A DNA stretch of 64,000 nucleotides, from the NCBI GenBank assembly GCA_049647265.1, contig JBARXJ010000037.1, positions 1 to 64,000 of the forward strand, read 5' to 3'. A model generated the notes under the pieces. The model saw nothing but the letters and a program-made list of their open reading frames with translations, had not been told where the DNA came from and made no database searches. The stretch is from JAAURB01 sp049647265 (GTDB taxonomy: Bacteria; Cyanobacteriota; Cyanobacteriia; Cyanobacteriales; Microcoleaceae). Positions 61,656-64,000 of this stretch are shown here, piece after piece. The first letter of the stretch is position 1, and the number at the start of each line of letters is the position of its first letter. A program made the position numbers and the translations under genes.

Positions 61656-62164
61656 AATTAGGGTTAAATGTGAGGGAAACGAAATTTAAGCTGACCTCTC
61701 CCCAACCCCTCTCCTAATAGTAGAGGGACTTAAGATATTTGATTTATCGTTAACTTATTGCGGTGTTTTTCCAATTCCCCTCCTTTTAGGAGGGGTTAGG
61801 GGAGGTTATCCAACTTACTGTAGTTAAGCACAAGTTTTAGCAATGAAAAAATATAACTGCTATCGCACTACGTTCTATAGTATTTGAGATTTCGATCATC
61901 CTCAAGACGAAATTCAACCTGACCTCTCCCCTGTCTTGGTGCGCGTTCCTTGGCTGCTTGAAAAGCAGCAGGGTCGCACCGCAACCCCTCTCACCTCTCC
62001 CTAGCCCTCTCAACCCCACCCCTAGCCCAACCCACCCCCGCCCCTCCCAGGAGGGGAGCCAGGAGGGGAGAGGGAAACTGTGTCCCTAAGGGACTATTTA
62101 TTAATCGAGAGGGGCTTAAAATCTCTGATTTATTGTTGAGTTGTTTAGGAAATATGCCTTCTTC
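61656..62164. other. Gene-free stretch of CCTCTCCCC-type degenerate repeats
   Basis: 509 bases with repeated CCTCTCCCCAACCCCTCTCC-like runs, a CCCCTCC-TTTTA-GGAGGGG hairpin (61777-61795 region), and GGAGGGGAG repeats near 62050. No supported gene; the base composition is unlike the neighbours. Such C/T-rich mosaic repeats are common in filamentous cyanobacterial genomes. Confidence 0.6.
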
Positions 62165-63805
62165 TCACTCATCCACAATAAACTCTAACGTTTGTCCTTG
62201 ATCGCTGCCAAACCTTAACTGAGTTCCTGATAATAATACAACTTCTTGGTTGAAAATCTTTTGCCATCCTTCATTTGTTGAAATCCAAGTACCATAACGA
62301 GAATAATCTTGTAAAAAATAAGTTTGGGTTTTATTATTATCTTCTCCATCCCGACAAAAAATATTAGCGTGTTTACTCGAAACCCACTCTTGTGAAACCA
62401 CAACATCATTATCAGCCGAACGTCCCACCCGGACTGTTCCCACACCAATTGGCCATAAATAAGGAGAACTCTGGGACTCGGGACGATCAACTAACCGTAA
62501 CCAAGCCTTCGGTACCATCTGATGATGGGGGATAATCGTTGTACCCCGTAACGGTTGGACTAAAACCCCATCAAATTGAGGATGCATATACAATACCGGT
62601 AACGTCCAGGCTGGCTGGTTAAATTTATATAAAGTCAATAACTGTTGTCTAGCCACTGCTACGGCTTGATCGATATACATCCGTTTGGCTAAAGCTTGAG
62701 TTAACGCCTGAATAAAACTTAAAGCCTCTTGATCGGTAATGGAGTCCCGCATCCCCAATACAGCCGGAACCCCATGATGAATTAAGACTTTTGCTAAACT
62801 ACTGCTAGGAATAGCTTGAAACGATCCCCAAGTGGTTGGATCTGTTTTTAAAGAGGCCGGTTGCGCCCCCCAACAAGCGTTAAATACTGCTAAAGTTACC
62901 CCACAGCGTACCAAAACTTGCGCCAGTTCTGTGCCATTAATGGTTGTGCCTGCACTTAAGAACAGTAAACCCCCATCCGGTGCAGGTTGACCATGGCCGC
63001 CATAAAATAACACATTATAAGTATTGGTTTCAAGTTGAGCAATCAATTCAGCCACGGTGGGTTGAACTAAGGTTGTTACCTGACAGCGAACGCCTGCCTC
63101 TCCTAGATTTCCCAGGGGATAACCGTTAGACCGTTCTAAAACCTGTTTGAGTTGATCGGCTTGTTGTTCAAGTTGTATCGGTTCGAGATTGGGATCGGTG
63201 GCTGAAGTGGGATCAATTTGATCGTCCCCCAACACTAACAGAATATTTAACGTTTGCGCGGGTTCGGGTTGAATGAGCGGGTTAACATCATACGTTGTCC
63301 GGCTAAAGGGTAATAGTTGACTCAGAGAAATTGCCGGTTGACCCGCCTGAGGTTGCATAATCTCCCAGGGTAGGGGAATTAAATCCGGTTCGCGGATATC
63401 AAGACGAATTCGCAGGGGTTGATCCTGGCCAATGGCAATCCCTTGACTGCGGTAAAAGCTAGATTGAACCGGTTCTTCAAACAGCCATTGCCATAAACTA
63501 ATGCCTAATTGTTGCATCAGACGGCTACTATAACTGAGTTCACGTCCAGGGTCAGGCACCGGATTAAATGCAACGGTTTTCGGGAACGGTTTTGTCGTAG
63601 ATAAGCGTTCAGATAGGCTATGGGGTGAAAACATCTCTAGCCACGCTTGACAGACATGAGACAGAGAATCAGGCCAGGGACAGTCATGATGGACGTAGCT
63701 ATTGGGTAAGGAGGAGTTTAATACCCAAATGGCAAAATAGTTACTCTCGGGAATATTGAGGCGTTTTAGTGCAAGACTCAGGCAAGGAGTGTCAGAACCC
63801 AACAT
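62165..63805 (-). CDS. CHAT-domain protease-like protein with C-terminal FHA domain
   Basis: CHAT domains are caspase-like cysteine peptidases. In this 546-residue protein the CHAT core (about 130-420) includes LFYGGHGQPAPDGG with the catalytic His (around 273) and LAVFNACWGA with the catalytic Cys (around 315), plus GVPAVLGMRDSITDQEALSF. The C-terminal 110 residues form an FHA domain: GTVRVGRSADNDVVVSQEWVSSKHANIF has the G-R-S-x(4)-V/I and S-x-x-H motifs that bind phosphothreonine. The first 130 residues are unassigned. The fusion suggests a protease recruited or switched by phosphorylation. It is monocistronic; only 195 bases remain beyond it in the window. Confidence 0.85.
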   Translation of the reverse strand: MLGSDTPCLSLALKRLNIPESNYFAIWVLNSSLPNSYVHHDCPWPDSLSHVCQAWLEMFSPHSLSERLSTTKPFPKTVAFNPVPDPGRELSYSSRLMQQLGISLWQWLFEEPVQSSFYRSQGIAIGQDQPLRIRLDIREPDLIPLPWEIMQPQAGQPAISLSQLLPFSRTTYDVNPLIQPEPAQTLNILLVLGDDQIDPTSATDPNLEPIQLEQQADQLKQVLERSNGYPLGNLGEAGVRCQVTTLVQPTVAELIAQLETNTYNVLFYGGHGQPAPDGGLLFLSAGTTINGTELAQVLVRCGVTLAVFNACWGAQPASLKTDPTTWGSFQAIPSSSLAKVLIHHGVPAVLGMRDSITDQEALSFIQALTQALAKRMYIDQAVAVARQQLLTLYKFNQPAWTLPVLYMHPQFDGVLVQPLRGTTIIPHHQMVPKAWLRLVDRPESQSSPYLWPIGVGTVRVGRSADNDVVVSQEWVSSKHANIFCRDGEDNNKTQTYFLQDYSRYGTWISTNEGWQKIFNQEVVLLSGTQLRFGSDQGQTLEFIVDE

Positions 63806-64000
63806 TCTATTATTTTAAAATGAGATAAATTATGAATTGAACTGTGTTGGATTTCTCCAGGGTTTGTTTCAATCCTTATTTGGGATTATAGAATATTGAG
63901 ATAGTGTGTGATTTTGTCATTTGTCCGAAGTTATTGGTGATTTGGGTGACGGGCGCATGCAATGCGCCCCTACGGGGGTGTTTGCGTTGCTAAGGCATAT
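63806..64000. other. Window edge, gene-free, with dispersed palindrome
   Basis: No coding frame. It contains GGGCGCAT-GCA-ATGCGCCC with CTAC at its end (63951-63973), a copy of the palindrome family seen at 12175 and 24525. Confidence 0.6.

Noticed and set aside
61837..62019. 60-codon minus-strand frame in the C/T-rich repeat
   Set aside because: Gly/Arg/Glu composition comes from the repeat itself.

Overview
The window is chromosomal DNA of a cyanobacterium, most likely a filamentous Oscillatoriales-type strain. It carries AcsF, NdhB, adjacent cytochrome c6 and plastocyanin genes, a Rubisco activase with a small-subunit-like tail, glycerate kinase, Ycf20, pentapeptide proteins, the small RNA Yfr1 and many copies of the HIP1 octamer GCGATCGC. 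The exact genus cannot be fixed from sequence alone.

Layout. 1-600: the 3' end of a TnpB gene and a tandem 75-bp repeat. 0.6-5.3 kb: ndhB facing the ribosomal cluster rplS, trnW(CCA), secE, nusG, rplK, rplA. 5.5-12.2 kb: a YqiJ/flotillin membrane pair, a nucleoside transporter, a secreted hypothetical and acsF. 12.2-13.4 kb: an accessory patch with a PD-(D/E)XK-like protein and a decayed xisI. 13.4-22.6 kb: the most unusual locus, described below. 22.6-29 kb: pentapeptide protein, MoxR ATPase, ribF, a frameshifted tnpB and mnmG. 29-33.5 kb: SDR, tyrosine recombinase, MITE-like repeat, HEPN-like gene, glyK, ycf20. 33.5-45 kb: secreted hypotheticals, DUF427, HAD phosphatase, petJ, petE, a Mo-nitrogenase C-terminal-domain protein, glgA, an LCP protein, a TPR-sulfotransferase and mazG. 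45-51 kb: Yfr1, trxA, a LOG-family gene and an RND pump. 51-56 kb: a ferritin-like protein and a Ni/Co ECF importer with two accessory exported proteins. 55.7-64 kb: Rubisco activase, GFA protein, a P2 cation ATPase, a lone oligopeptide-type permease and a CHAT-FHA protein.

The 13.4-22.6 kb locus looks like one functional unit. Two divergently oriented genes encode unusually long CcsA- and ResB/Ccs1-like haem-ligation proteins. Opposite them lie a tandem di-globin gene with a C-terminal membrane anchor (split by a single in-frame TGA), a pentahaem c-type cytochrome with one CX4CH site, a hexahaem c-type cytochrome, a small peptidoglycan-binding protein, a Tll0287-like lipoprotein with one CXXCH, a four-histidine (two His-X13-His pairs) membrane protein, a membrane-anchored thioredoxin and a third globin. 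That is 12 predicted c-haems, two b-haems and three globin haems, with their own assembly factors. A perfect GTA-N8-TAC box with a correctly spaced TAN3T motif precedes the Ccs genes, so nitrogen (NtcA) control is possible. I infer a membrane-spanning redox chain for a small molecule such as NO, nitrite, hydroxylamine or O2. The substrate is not shown by the sequence.
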